Shown here: one piece after another, positions 46,671 to 57,106 of the stretch
Numbering within the stretch: position 1 is the stretch's first letter
Layout of the letters: the number at the start of each line of letters is the position of its first letter
Assembly: GCA_020355165.1 (NCBI GenBank)
Contig: CP070661.1
Coordinates: 2,383,979 to 2,447,978, forward strand
Direction of reading: 5' to 3'
Origin: Burkholderiales bacterium
GTDB lineage: Bacteria > Pseudomonadota > Gammaproteobacteria > Burkholderiales > Burkholderiaceae_F
Length of the DNA stretch: 64,000 nucleotides
Position numbers and translations under genes: made by a program
Notes under the pieces: generated by a model
Told to the model about the DNA's origin: nothing
The model's input: the letters and a program-made list of their open reading frames with translations, nothing else
Databases searched by the model: none

Positions 46671-47017
46671 GCGTTGTTCAATGATGTCGTGCAGCCGGCA
46701 CCAGCAAGCGAGGGCGGCTGACGCCGAGCGTTGAGCGGCCGCTTTCCGGTGGCTCAACTTGCTGCTAGCCACTTCCGCTGCAGGTCGACTTAGGCTGCTG
46801 CCCCGCCAACACCTGTGGACGGCAAAGCAGTCGGAAGCAGCACATCGACCGCGACAGCTCGAAGCGCCGCTTCGGGGTTGGCAAGCGCCGCTCTGCAAGC
46901 GAGGTCCGGCCCTGCCGCCGCAGTGGCCGGCCGGCACGGATCTGTTCCTCGCCTCGGCTCGCTGCGAAACCGGGGCTGGCTCGATATGCCGCCCGCGCTC
47001 AGGGGGCGACGGCCCGC
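46671..47017. other. 347-bp gap after the methyltransferase gene
   Basis: I see no gene here. The segment includes a hairpin at 46730-46758 and is convergent ground between the methyltransferase (plus) and argG (minus). Like the segment before the methyltransferase, its composition is less uniform than the rest of the window. No tRNA, direct repeat flank or transposase fragment was found. Confidence 0.5.
46730..46758. repeat. inverted repeat downstream of the methyltransferase gene
   Basis: GTTGAGC (46730-46736) and GCTCAAC (46752-46758) are perfect outer arms, with CCG (46739-46741) and CGG (46747-46749) pairing inside a CTTTC loop. The two arms have the bases of integron core sites (GTTRRRY and its complement) but in the reverse order to an attC site, so a cassette is not supported. 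It may act as a weak terminator. Confidence 0.4.
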
Positions 47018-48781
<1,764 letters not shown>

Positions 48782-49162
48782 TCACTCGGGAGAATGACAG
48801 ACGGCTTCGACATTGTTGCCGTCCGGGTCGAAGGCGAAGGCGCCGTAATAGTTCGCGTGATAGTGCGGGCGCAGCCCGGGCGGGCCGTTGTCGCGGCCGC
48901 CGTGGTCCAGGGCGGCCTGGTAGAAGGCGTCGACCGCGGCGCGCGTGGCCGCCTGCCAGGCGAGGTGCGTCGGTCCGGAGGGATCGGCCGGTGCCTCGAC
49001 GAACCAGGTGTCGAACCGGCCGTCGTGCTCGAGGCCGAGCATGCGCGCGCCGTCGTGCTCGCCTTCGTAGCCGACCCTGTAGCCGAGCGGTGCCAGCGCA
49101 CTTTCGTAGAACGATCTCGTTGCGGCCAGGTCGCGCACGCGGAAGGTCATGTGGTCGAGCAT
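48782..49162 (-). CDS. VOC (glyoxalase/bleomycin-resistance) family protein
   Basis: This is a small metal-binding-fold protein of unknown reaction. The 126-residue protein has two beta-alpha-beta-beta-beta modules: MLDHMTFRVRDLAATRSFYESALAPLGYRV and THLAWQAATRAAVDAFYQAAL. Likely metal positions are His4, His67 and Glu119. The final strand YGAFAFDPDGNNVEAVCH is typical. It is 12 bp after argF and runs in the same direction, so it is probably part of the arg transcript although no VOC step in arginine synthesis is known. Confidence 0.9.
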   Translation of the reverse strand: MLDHMTFRVRDLAATRSFYESALAPLGYRVGYEGEHDGARMLGLEHDGRFDTWFVEAPADPSGPTHLAWQAATRAAVDAFYQAALDHGGRDNGPPGLRPHYHANYYGAFAFDPDGNNVEAVCHSPE

Positions 49163-49174
49163 GGCGGGTGCCTC

Positions 49175-50098
49175 CTACGTCACGTCGCGGCCGAGCAGCA
49201 GGTATTCCATCAGCGCCTTCTGCGCGTGCAATCGATTCTCGGCCTCGTCCCACACCACCGACTGCGGGCCCTCGATGACCTCGTTGGTGACTTCCTCGCC
49301 GCGGTGCGCCGGCAGGCAGTGCATGAACAGCGCATCGGCCTTCGCCGCGGCCATCACCCGGTCATCGACCCGCCAGTCGGCGAACGCCCGCCGGCGCTGC
49401 TCGTTCTCCGCCTCGAAGCCCATGCTGGTCCAGACGTCGGTGGTCACCAGATCGGCGCCGCGCGCGGCCTGCAGCGGCGACTCGAACACCGCCAGGTGCG
49501 GGCCGGCCGGGGCGAACTTCGCATCGAGGCCGTAGCCGGGCGGCGTCGAGACGTTGACGCGGAAGCCGAGCAGCTGCGCCGCCTGCAGCCAGGTGTAGGC
49601 CATGTTGTTGGCGTCGCCGATCCAGGCCACCGTGCGGCCGGCGATCGGGCCGCGATGCTCGATGAAGGTGAAGATGTCGGCGAGGATCTGGCACGGGTGG
49701 TACTCGTTGGTCAGCCCGTTGATCACCGGCACCCGCGAATGCGCGGCGAACTGCTCGAGCCTGGCCTGCTCGAAGGTGCGGATCATCACGAGGTCGACCA
49801 TCCGCGAGATCACCCGCGCGGTGTCCTCGATCGGCTCGGCGCGGCCGAGCTGCGAGTCGCCGGTGGTGATGTGAATCACCGAGCCGCCCATCTGGTACAT
49901 GCCGGCTTCGAAGCTCACGCGCGTGCGCGTGCTGGCCTTCTCGAACAGCATCGCCAGCGTGCGGTCGCGCAGCGGCTGGTAGAACTCGTAGCGCTTGAAG
50001 CGGTCCTTGATGAGCCGGGCGCGCGCAAACACGTGTTGCAGCTCGTCGCGCGAGAAGTCGTCGAAGCGCAGGAAGTGGCGGATCGGCCCGCTGCCCAT
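49175..50098 (-). CDS. argF: ornithine carbamoyltransferase ArgF
   Basis: ArgF makes citrulline from ornithine and carbamoyl phosphate. The 307-residue protein has the carbamoyl-phosphate motif STRTR at 56-60, HPCQ (in NEYHPCQILAD), the ornithine site with FMHCLPAHRG and the conserved DVWTSMG. I chose ATG 50098 (MGSGPIRHFLRFDDFS); ATG 50113 five codons upstream is possible. It lies 20 bp after the argD stop on the same strand, giving the order argD-argF-VOC-argG. Confidence 0.97.
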   Translation of the reverse strand: MGSGPIRHFLRFDDFSRDELQHVFARARLIKDRFKRYEFYQPLRDRTLAMLFEKASTRTRVSFEAGMYQMGGSVIHITTGDSQLGRAEPIEDTARVISRMVDLVMIRTFEQARLEQFAAHSRVPVINGLTNEYHPCQILADIFTFIEHRGPIAGRTVAWIGDANNMAYTWLQAAQLLGFRVNVSTPPGYGLDAKFAPAGPHLAVFESPLQAARGADLVTTDVWTSMGFEAENEQRRRAFADWRVDDRVMAAAKADALFMHCLPAHRGEEVTNEVIEGPQSVVWDEAENRLHAQKALMEYLLLGRDVT

Positions 50099-50118
50099 GG
50101 TGGCCCTGTGCATCGGGT

Positions 50119-51309
50119 TCAGGCGGCGCGCTGCGCCGGCGTACCGACGAAGGCGCGCACCAGCGGCGCCAGCCGGGAGACGATCTCGTCGGCCTCGCGC
50201 GCGTCGATGACCAGCGGCGGCAGCAGGCGGATCACGCGGTCCTGCGTCACGTTGATCAGCAGCCGCTTCTCGAGAGCCTGCCCGACCAGGTCGCCGCAGG
50301 GCCGGTCCAGCTCGATGCCGATCATCAGCCCCTGGCCGCGGATCGCCACCACGCCAACCAGGCCCCGCAGCGCGGCGGCGAAACCGTCGCGGATCCGCTG
50401 GCCCATCTGCGCTGCATTGGCCAGCAGCTTCTCCTCCTCGATGATGCGCAGCGTTTCCAGTGCGGCCCGGCAGGCCAGCGGGCCGCCGCCGAAGGTGGTG
50501 CCGTGGCTGCCCGGGCCAAGGGTGCCGGTGGCGAGGCCGCCGGCGACGACGGCGCCGATCGGCACGCCGGATCCCAGGCCCTTGGCAAGGGTGATCACGT
50601 CGGGCCTGATGCCGGCCCACTCGTAGCCGAACCACTTGCCGGTGCGGCCGATGCCGCACTGGACCTCGTCGACCATCAGCAGCCAGCCGCGCGCATCGCA
50701 CAGCCTGCGCAACGCGCGCAGATACTCGGCGTCGGCGACGCGGATGCCGCCTTCGCCCTGCAGCACCTCGAGCCACACCGCCTGCACCCGCGGATCGGCC
50801 GCCGCCGCCGCCTCGACCGCGGCGACGTCGTTGTACGGCACGCGGACGAACCCCGACGGCAGCGGATCGAACCCCTTGCGCGCCTTCTCGCTGCCGGTGG
50901 CGGCGAGCGTGGCCAGCGTGCGGCCGTGCCAGGCGTGCTCCATCACGATCGTCTGCGCCTGCGGGTTGCCGCGCTTGTGGCCGTACATGCGCACCAGCTT
51001 CAGCGCCCCTTCGTTGGCCTCGGAGCCGGAGTTGGCGAAGAACACCTCGTCCATCCCGGTCAGCGCGCAGATGCGGTCGGCCAGCGCCTCCTGCTCGGGG
51101 ATGCGGTAGATGTTCGAGACGTGGATCAGGCGGCCGACCTGCTCGGCCAGCGCCGCGACCAGCTTCGGATGCGCGTGGCCGAGCCCGTTCACGGCGATGC
51201 CTGCCAGCGCGTCCAGGTACTCCCGGCCGTCCTCGTCCGTCAGCCACGCCCCCTTGCCGCGCGCGAAGGCGACCGGCAGGCGGGCGTAGGTGTTCATCAG
51301 GTGTGACAT
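50119..51309 (-). CDS. argD: acetylornithine/succinyldiaminopimelate aminotransferase ArgD
   Basis: This PLP aminotransferase makes N-acetylornithine in arginine synthesis and can serve in lysine synthesis. The 396-residue protein has GTG-free start ATG 51309 with GGGAG five bases upstream. The PLP lysine is Lys243 (TLAKGLGSGVP), the Asp partner Asp214 (MVDEVQCGIGRTG), and FANSGSEANEGALKL is intact. It is the first gene of the arg unit. A strong stem-loop with a T-run ends 18 bases upstream of the start codon. Confidence 0.96.
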   Translation of the reverse strand: MSHLMNTYARLPVAFARGKGAWLTDEDGREYLDALAGIAVNGLGHAHPKLVAALAEQVGRLIHVSNIYRIPEQEALADRICALTGMDEVFFANSGSEANEGALKLVRMYGHKRGNPQAQTIVMEHAWHGRTLATLAATGSEKARKGFDPLPSGFVRVPYNDVAAVEAAAAADPRVQAVWLEVLQGEGGIRVADAEYLRALRRLCDARGWLLMVDEVQCGIGRTGKWFGYEWAGIRPDVITLAKGLGSGVPIGAVVAGGLATGTLGPGSHGTTFGGGPLACRAALETLRIIEEEKLLANAAQMGQRIRDGFAAALRGLVGVVAIRGQGLMIGIELDRPCGDLVGQALEKRLLINVTQDRVIRLLPPLVIDAREADEIVSRLAPLVRAFVGTPAQRAA

Positions 51310-51327
51310 CGGAGCTCCCGTTGGCAC

Positions 51328-51370
51328 CGAAAAGAAAAAACGCGGCTGCGAGCTGAGTCGTTCCGCGTTT
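51328..51370 (-). terminator. terminator/attenuator-like hairpin before argD
   Basis: Read on the minus strand, AAACGCGG (51363-51370) pairs with CCGCGTTT (51338-51345) around a 17-base loop. The next bases are TTTTTTCTTTTC. This is a classical intrinsic terminator. Only 18 bases separate it from the argD ATG, so argD cannot have its own promoter downstream of it. TATAAT on the minus strand at 51376-51381 lies just upstream. It may end the decarboxylase transcript, or attenuate argD, or both. Confidence 0.75.
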
Positions 51371-51390
51371 GGCGAATTATAGGTGCGCCT

Positions 51391-51434
51391 GCGCCCGGGC
51401 GGGCGCCACGACAGCGGCCGACGGCCTCGGCCGC
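51391..51434 (-). repeat. two GC hairpins between the decarboxylase stop and the argD leader
   Basis: GCGGCCGA (51414-51421) pairs with TCGGCCGC (51427-51434), and GCGCCC (51391-51396) pairs with GGGCGC (51401-51406). The two hairpins lie in a row before the T-tract hairpin. They could end the decarboxylase message or fold as part of a readthrough argD leader. Only the complementarity is seen. Confidence 0.45.
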
Positions 51435-51444
51435 AGCGGCGGCG

Positions 51445-53481
51445 TCAGGCCGCCCGGCGCTCCGGCGCAGTCTCGTGCAGCGGCGCGATCTTCTTCTCTT
51501 CCGCTGCCGACAGCACGCGGATGCTCGGAAAATAGCCCTGGTAGACGACGCCGTGCAGTTCGACCTTGTTCTGCACGCGCAGGTAGCGGATCAGGTACTC
51601 GACGATGTTGTCGGTGATCAGCTGCCCGGGCACCAGCACCGGGATACCGGGCGGGTAGGGCACGACCTGGTCGGCGCAGATGCGGCCGATCAGCTGCCTG
51701 TTCGGCTGGTCGTTCTCGTCGAGCAGCGGCACCAGCTCGCCGCCGCAGTAGTAGGCGTCGCGCGGCAGGTGGAGCAGTTCGGTGAACGGCGGCAGGTCGG
51801 GCGTGCGGTACAGCCGCCGCGGCGCCCGCTGCGCGCGGGCGATGCGCATCAGCGCGTCATACAGGCGCGAGCACTTCGAGCGGGTGGTGCCGATCGTCAG
51901 CAGCAGGGTGATCGTGTTGAAGGTCGACTTCTCGACCGTGATGTTGAAGCGCGAGTACAGCTCCTGCTGCAGCTCGTCGACCGTCATGCCGCACGAGGAG
52001 ATGTCGACGGTGATCTTGGTCGGGTCCAGCCGGATGCCGTCGCCCTTGACCTCGTCGGGCAGCAGGTCGTCGAGTTCGAGCACGCGGAAGGCGCCGGTCG
52101 AGTTGATCTGCTCGCGCAGCTCGGTCGCCAGCATCAGCGTGCGCTCGAGCAGCTTGTAGCCTTCCATCACCGCCTGTTTGCGCGACACGTCGAGGCTGGC
52201 GATCATGCTGTACATCGGGCTGGTCGACGTATGCATGTTGAAGTTCTCGCGGAACAGGTGTTCCTTGAAGCCGGCGTCGTTGACGTGGATGAACGCCGCC
52301 TGCGAGAACGCCGACAGCGTCTTGTGCGCCGACTGGGTGGCGTAGTCGGCGCCGGCCTCCATCGCGGTCGGCCGCAGGTCGGGGTGGAAGCGGGCGTGCG
52401 AGTACCACGCCTCGTCGATCAGCACCTTGATGTTCCTGGCGTGCGCCGCGTCGACGATCGGCTTCAGGTCGTACCTGAGCCCGTCGTAGGTGCAGGAGGT
52501 CAGCACCAGCAGCTGCGCGCCCGCATGGTCTTCGATCGCCTTCAGGATGGTCGCCTTCGGCACCGGCCCGAAGACCCCGAACTTCTTGTTGACGCTCGAG
52601 TCCAGGTACACCGGCCGCGCGCCCGACAGCACCACGCCGTGATGCACGCTCTTGTGGCAGTTGCGGTCGAGCAGCAGCTTCTCGCCCGGCGCGATCAGCG
52701 TCTGCAGGATCACCTTGTTGGCGGTCGAGGTGCCGTTGGTGGCGAAGAAGGTCTTGCGCGCGCCGAAGGCCTTGGCCGCCATCTGCTGTGACTCGGCGAT
52801 CACGCCGGTCGGTTCCATCAGCGAGTCGAGCGCCTTGACCGAGACCGACAGGTCGGCATCGAACACGTGCTCGCCCATGAACTCGTGAAACTCGTTGACC
52901 CAGGGGCTGCCGCGCAGCGAGTCGCCGCTCGAGTGGCCCGGCGTGTGCCAGGCGTCCTTGGCCGCCAGCACGTAGCTGCGCAGGGCGTCGTAGAACGGCG
53001 TGCGCGCGCGCTCGGCGATCTGCGCGTTCAGGATCCGATACATGCCGCGCAGGTCGCGTTCCTCGCGGTAGAAGTAACCGTCGACCGCCTCGGCGAACAG
53101 CGCGTCGACGATCTGGTCCTCCTTCTCCTTCTCGATCAGGATGTACAGGTCCAGCTCGGGCCGCAGCGCGGTGATCTTCTGCACCAGCTTCAGCGCGCTC
53201 ACCTGCAGGCTGCGCGGCGCCTCCCTGGCGCCACCGGTGCGGGCGGCCTGCCGCCGTCCGCCGTCCTGCACCGCGTACAGCTTGTCGTCGACGATGACGA
53301 CCTGGATGTCGCCGTCGCGCTCGATCAGTTGCAGGCCTTCCTTGGCGGTCAGCGCACCGATGAAACTGATGCCGAACGGGTTGTCGAGCGCGCGTGCGGC
53401 GGCATTCAGACCCTTGAGGAACTCCTTGAGGATCAACGGCTCGTCGTTGATCAGCAGGATCTTGGAAGTCGGCTGGGTCAT
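51445..53481 (-). CDS. Orn/Lys/Arg decarboxylase with N-terminal receiver-like domain
   Basis: This is a PLP-dependent basic amino-acid decarboxylase; the substrate (arginine, lysine or ornithine) is not resolvable by eye. The 678-residue protein has an N-terminal receiver/wing-like domain (about 5-135, KILLINDEPLILKEFLKG, VVIVDD). A low-complexity Arg/Gly/Ala stretch interrupts it at 71-92. The catalytic domain follows, with WHTPGHSSGDSLRGSPWV and PLP lysine Lys387 (SAHKTLSAFSQ). The C-terminal domain ends near KKIAPLHE. It lies between rpsT and argD, all in one direction. Confidence 0.88.
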   Translation of the reverse strand: MTQPTSKILLINDEPLILKEFLKGLNAAARALDNPFGISFIGALTAKEGLQLIERDGDIQVVIVDDKLYAVQDGGRRQAARTGGAREAPRSLQVSALKLVQKITALRPELDLYILIEKEKEDQIVDALFAEAVDGYFYREERDLRGMYRILNAQIAERARTPFYDALRSYVLAAKDAWHTPGHSSGDSLRGSPWVNEFHEFMGEHVFDADLSVSVKALDSLMEPTGVIAESQQMAAKAFGARKTFFATNGTSTANKVILQTLIAPGEKLLLDRNCHKSVHHGVVLSGARPVYLDSSVNKKFGVFGPVPKATILKAIEDHAGAQLLVLTSCTYDGLRYDLKPIVDAAHARNIKVLIDEAWYSHARFHPDLRPTAMEAGADYATQSAHKTLSAFSQAAFIHVNDAGFKEHLFRENFNMHTSTSPMYSMIASLDVSRKQAVMEGYKLLERTLMLATELREQINSTGAFRVLELDDLLPDEVKGDGIRLDPTKITVDISSCGMTVDELQQELYSRFNITVEKSTFNTITLLLTIGTTRSKCSRLYDALMRIARAQRAPRRLYRTPDLPPFTELLHLPRDAYYCGGELVPLLDENDQPNRQLIGRICADQVVPYPPGIPVLVPGQLITDNIVEYLIRYLRVQNKVELHGVVYQGYFPSIRVLSAAEEKKIAPLHETAPERRAA

Positions 53482-53585
53482 CGACGTCTGGGCGGCAGGG
53501 GAAGGGGGCGGCGCGGCGGCCGCGGACTCTCCTTTATCGGGCAAACGCCGGGCCGAGGCAAGCGGCGCCGCGTGGCGTGGGCCCA

Positions 53586-53623
53586 GAAACGACGAAGCGC
53601 GGCCCGCTGTTGCGGGACCGCGC
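53586..53623 (-). terminator. rpsT terminator
   Basis: On the minus strand GCGCGG-T-CCCGC (53612-53623) pairs with GCGGGCCGCGC (53597-53607) around an AACA loop. This makes an 11-bp stem with one bulged T, followed by TTCGTCGTTTC. It lies 57 bp after the rpsT stop codon, so it should end the S20 message before the decarboxylase gene. Confidence 0.65.
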
Positions 53624-53679
53624 CTGCAGTGGAACTGGCACCGAGCCCTCGGTCGGGCCAAGCGCCCGCGCCGGGCGGA

Positions 53680-53943
53680 TCAGCCCATCGCCTTGATCGC
53701 CGCCGCCAGGCGGCTCTTGTTGCGCGCCGCGTTGTTCTTGTGCACGACCCTCTTGTCGGCCAGCGAGTCGATCACGCGGGTGGCCGTGCGAAAGACCGCC
53801 TGCGCCGCCTGTGCATCGCCGCCGGCGATCGCCTTGCGTACCGACTTGATCGCCGATCGCGCGCGCGAGCGCTGCGCCGACTTGAGCGAGTTGCGTGCGT
53901 TCGACTGGCGGGCCCGCTTGCGGGCCTGTTTGCTGTTTGCCAT
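53680..53943 (-). CDS. rpsT: 30S ribosomal protein S20 RpsT
   Basis: This small-subunit protein binds 16S rRNA. The 87-residue product [20 protein letters not shown] is a canonical S20: a very basic N-terminus, long helices, and the C-terminal [24 protein letters not shown]. It is divergent from murJ with a 180-bp shared promoter region, an arrangement conserved in many beta- and gammaproteobacteria. A terminator-like hairpin follows it. Confidence 0.97.
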   Translation of the reverse strand: MANSKQARKRARQSNARNSLKSAQRSRARSAIKSVRKAIAGGDAQAAQAVFRTATRVIDSLADKRVVHKNNAARNKSRLAAAIKAMG

Positions 53944-54123
53944 CGTCCTGACCTGTTGCGGTTTGCGTTGCCGCGAGCCCTGGCGCCGGCGGCGCGGGCC
54001 GCCGCTGCCCTCATTCATCGACGCTAGGGCCGGCGCGAAGCCATAAACTATAGCAAACCAACGCTTTCCGGCCAAATCCGGCGCTTGCCGGAACCCCGGC
54101 AGCCGCTTGCCGATCGGACCGTC

Positions 54124-55671
54124 GTGAACCTGCTGCGCGCTGCCGCCACCGTCTCCGGCCTGACGCTCGCCTCGCGCATCACCGGGCTGGCCCGCGACCT
54201 GATCATCTCGCGGGTCTTCGGTGCCAGTGCCGAGACGGACGCCTTCAACGTCGCCTTCCGCCTGCCCAACCTGCTGCGCCGGCTGTTTGCCGAGGGCGCC
54301 TTCCAGCAGGCCTTCGTGCCGATCCTGGCCGAGGTCCGTTCGCGCGAAGGCGACGACCGCACCCGCCAGCTGGTCGATCGCGTGGCCAGCGCGCTGTTCT
54401 GGGCCGTGCTGGGCGCCTCGGTGATCGGCGTGCTCGCGGCACCGGTGCTGGTGTGGCTGATCGCCTCCGGGCTGGCGCGCGACCCGGCCGCCTTCGACCT
54501 CGCCGCGCTGATGACGCGCTGGATGTTCCCTTACATCCTGTTCATGTCGCTGGTGGCGCTGTCGGCCGGCGTGCTCAACACCTTCCGCCGCTTCGCGGTG
54601 CCGGCGGCCACCCCGGTGCTGCTGAACCTGTCGTTCATCGCCTGTGCGCTGTGGCTGGCACCGCAGCTGTCGCGGCCGATCCTGGCGCTGGCCGTGGCCG
54701 TGGTGATCGGCGGCGTGCTGCAGCTGGCGATCCAGCTGCCGGCACTGGCGGCGATCGGAATGCTGCCGCGGCCGGGCGGTCTGCGCGCGGCGATGCGCGA
54801 TGCGGCCGTGCGGCGGATCCTCAAGCTGATGCTGCCGGCGCTCTTCGCGGTGTCGGTGGCGCAGCTGTCGATCATCATCAACACCAACATCGCCTCGCAC
54901 CTCGTCGTCGGCAGCGTGACCTGGCTGGCCTTCGCCGACCGGCTGATGGAGTTTCCGACGGCGCTGCTCGGCGTTGCGCTGGGCACGGTGCTGCTGCCCA
55001 GCCTGGCCAAGGCCAACGCGGAAGGGCGGCAGGAGGACTACAGCCGGCTGCTCGACTGGGGCCTGCGGCTGACGCTGCTCGTCGCCGCGCCGGCGGCCGT
55101 GGGGCTCGGCCTGCTCGCTGAAGGGGCGATCGCGGTGCTGTTCCAGGGCGGACGCTTCACCGCGCACGACGTGGCGCAGACCGCGCTGGCGCTGATCGGC
55201 TACGCGGTCGGCCTGCTCGGCCTGATCGCGGTGAAGATCCTCGCCCCCGGCTTCTACGCCCGGCAGGACATCCGCACGCCGGTGAAGATCGCCGTCGTCG
55301 CGCTGCTCGCCACCCAGGCGTCGAACCTGTTCCTGGTGCCGGTCCTCGCCCACGCCGGGCTGGCGGTTTCGGTCAGCGTCGGGGCGCTCGCCAACGCGGC
55401 GATGCTGTTCAGCGGATTGCGCCGGCGCGGCCTGTACGTGCCGTCGCCCGGCTGGGCCAAGTTCATCGGCAAGCTGGTCGTCGCGCTCGCCGCGCTGGCG
55501 GCGGTCCTCTGGCTGGCCAACCGGCAGGTCGACTGGACCGCGATGCAGGCGCAGTGGCCGTTGCGGGCTGCCCTGCTGGCCGCCTTGATCGGTGGCGGCG
55601 CCGCGGTCTACGGGGCCGTGCTGCTGCTGCTCGGCTTCCGGCCGCGCGACTTCGTGGCCGGCGCGCAATGA
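54124..55671 (+). CDS. murJ: lipid II flippase MurJ
   Basis: MurJ flips lipid II across the inner membrane for peptidoglycan synthesis. The 515-residue protein has about 14 hydrophobic segments and the MviN/MATE-like core. It includes [47 protein letters not shown] and [18 protein letters not shown], with basic residues in the central cavity. I chose GTG 54124 ([20 protein letters not shown]), giving a length close to E. coli MurJ (511). An upstream in-frame ATG (54085) would add 13 residues. It overlaps the next gene by four bases. Confidence 0.95.
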   Translation: MNLLRAAATVSGLTLASRITGLARDLIISRVFGASAETDAFNVAFRLPNLLRRLFAEGAFQQAFVPILAEVRSREGDDRTRQLVDRVASALFWAVLGASVIGVLAAPVLVWLIASGLARDPAAFDLAALMTRWMFPYILFMSLVALSAGVLNTFRRFAVPAATPVLLNLSFIACALWLAPQLSRPILALAVAVVIGGVLQLAIQLPALAAIGMLPRPGGLRAAMRDAAVRRILKLMLPALFAVSVAQLSIIINTNIASHLVVGSVTWLAFADRLMEFPTALLGVALGTVLLPSLAKANAEGRQEDYSRLLDWGLRLTLLVAAPAAVGLGLLAEGAIAVLFQGGRFTAHDVAQTALALIGYAVGLLGLIAVKILAPGFYARQDIRTPVKIAVVALLATQASNLFLVPVLAHAGLAVSVSVGALANAAMLFSGLRRRGLYVPSPGWAKFIGKLVVALAALAAVLWLANRQVDWTAMQAQWPLRAALLAALIGGGAAVYGAVLLLLGFRPRDFVAGAQ

Positions 55672-56495
55672 CGGTCACCGAAACCCGGGCCGCCTCGCCC
55701 GACGGCGATCGCCCGTCGTCGCTGCTTGCGGCGGCGGCGCAGGTGCCGCTGTACGCCGAACCCGACTGCCGCCCGCAGCAGGTGCTCGAGCAGGTGCGAG
55801 GCTGGGCGGCGCGGCTGCGCGTGCGTCTGGCGCAGGACGCGTCGCCCTTCGCCCGCCTGCGGCTGCTCAACCACTTCTTCTTCGGCGAACTCGGCTTCAC
55901 CGGTGCCGGCGACGACTACCAGTCGGTGTGCAACAGCTACCTGCACCGCGTGATCGAGCGCCGGCGCGGCATCCCGGTCACGCTGTCGATCCTTTACATG
56001 GAACTCGGCAAGGCGGCCGGGCTGAAACTGCAGGGCGTGTCGTTCCCCGGGCACTTCCTCGTCCGGCTGCGGCTCAACGACGGCACGGTCTTCATCGATG
56101 TGTTCGGCGGCGGCGCGACCCTGTCCACCGAAGACCTGCGCCAGCGGCTGCGGGCGACACTGCCGGGCGAGGCCGACCCGCCGCTGGCGCCTTATCTGCG
56201 CGCCGCGACGGACCAGGAGATCCTGGCCCGCCTGCTGCGCAACCTGAAGGCGATCCACTGGCAGGCGCGGCAGTGGCCGGCCGCGCTCGCGGTGGTCGAC
56301 CGGCTGGTGGCGCTGCTGCCCGACGCCGCGCAGGAGAGGCTCGACCGCGCGCAGCTGTACGAGCGGCTCGAATGTCCGCGTGCGGCGGTTGCCGATCTTC
56401 TCGCCTATCTGTCGCTGAGCGCAGCCCCGGCCGATGCGGCCGAGGTCAACCAGCGGCTGGCGAGGCTGAGGCAGGCCGCGTCGCGGCTGCACTGA
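55668..56495 (+). CDS. SirB1-family (transglutaminase-like/TPR) protein
   Basis: This is a cytoplasmic protein of unknown precise role. The 275-residue protein has the transglutaminase-like SirB1 module with [51 protein letters not shown] (Cys, His and Asp-like residues). A helical repeat C-terminus follows ([28 protein letters not shown]). The ATG overlaps the murJ stop. It resembles the YchA/SirB1 proteins of Enterobacteriaceae. No reaction is established. Confidence 0.88.
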   Translation: MTVTETRAASPDGDRPSSLLAAAAQVPLYAEPDCRPQQVLEQVRGWAARLRVRLAQDASPFARLRLLNHFFFGELGFTGAGDDYQSVCNSYLHRVIERRRGIPVTLSILYMELGKAAGLKLQGVSFPGHFLVRLRLNDGTVFIDVFGGGATLSTEDLRQRLRATLPGEADPPLAPYLRAATDQEILARLLRNLKAIHWQARQWPAALAVVDRLVALLPDAAQERLDRAQLYERLECPRAAVADLLAYLSLSAAPADAAEVNQRLARLRQAASRLH

Positions 56496-56544
56496 AGCGC
56501 GCGACGCCGCCCGCAGGCGGCGTTCGGCGCCGGCAGGCGGTGCC

Positions 56545-57051
56545 TCAGCCGTGCTGGCGGAGCATGGTCTCGGCGTCGCTGACCTCGAACTTGCCCGGCG
56601 CCTCGACGTTGAGCTTCTTCACCACGCCGTCGTCGACCAGCATCGAGAACCGCTGGCAGCGCACGCCCATGCCGCGGGCGGTCAGGTCGAGCTCGAGGCC
56701 GAGCTTTTTCGTGTACTCGGCCGAGCCGTCGGCCATCATCCGCACCTTGCCGACCGCCTGCTGGTCGCGACCCCACGCGCCCATCACGAAGGCGTCGTTG
56801 ACCGACAGGCACCAGACCTCGTCGATGCCGGTGGCCTTCAGCGCGTCGTAGTGCCTCACGTAGCCCGGCACGTGCTTGGCCGAGCAGGTCGGCGTATACG
56901 CGCCCGGCAGGCCGAATATCACGATCTTCTTGCCCTTGACCAGGTCCGCCACCTGGAAGGTGTTCGGGCCGAGCGAGCAGCCCTCGGTCTCGACGTCGAT
57001 GAATTCCTGCAGCTGGCCATCGGGCAGCCGGTCGCCGATCTTGATCGTCAT
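56545..57051 (-). CDS. peroxiredoxin (Prx5-type)
   Basis: This is a thiol peroxidase for alkyl hydroperoxides and H2O2. The 168-residue protein has the peroxidatic Cys56 in FGLPGAYTPTCSAKHVPGY, the hallmark of the Prx5 (atypical 2-Cys/1-Cys) group. It has no glutaredoxin domain. Other cysteines are Cys25, Cys81 and Cys131, the last two candidates for resolving roles. A good AGGAGA precedes ATG 57051. It is co-directional with and just downstream of ggt, which generates free Cys-Gly from glutathione, so a glutathione link is suggested. Confidence 0.92.
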   Translation of the reverse strand: MTIKIGDRLPDGQLQEFIDVETEGCSLGPNTFQVADLVKGKKIVIFGLPGAYTPTCSAKHVPGYVRHYDALKATGIDEVWCLSVNDAFVMGAWGRDQQAVGKVRMMADGSAEYTKKLGLELDLTARGMGVRCQRFSMLVDDGVVKKLNVEAPGKFEVSDAETMLRQHG

Positions 57052-57106
57052 GGTTCGTCTCCTCGTTTGCGGGAAGTCGGCGCGCAGTTTAGACGGCTGC
57101 GGCGGC

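Noticed and set aside
46730-46758. Possible integron attC site next to the methyltransferase gene
   Set aside because: The two core-like sequences are in the wrong order (GTTGAGC then GCTCAAC) and no integrase or second site is present.
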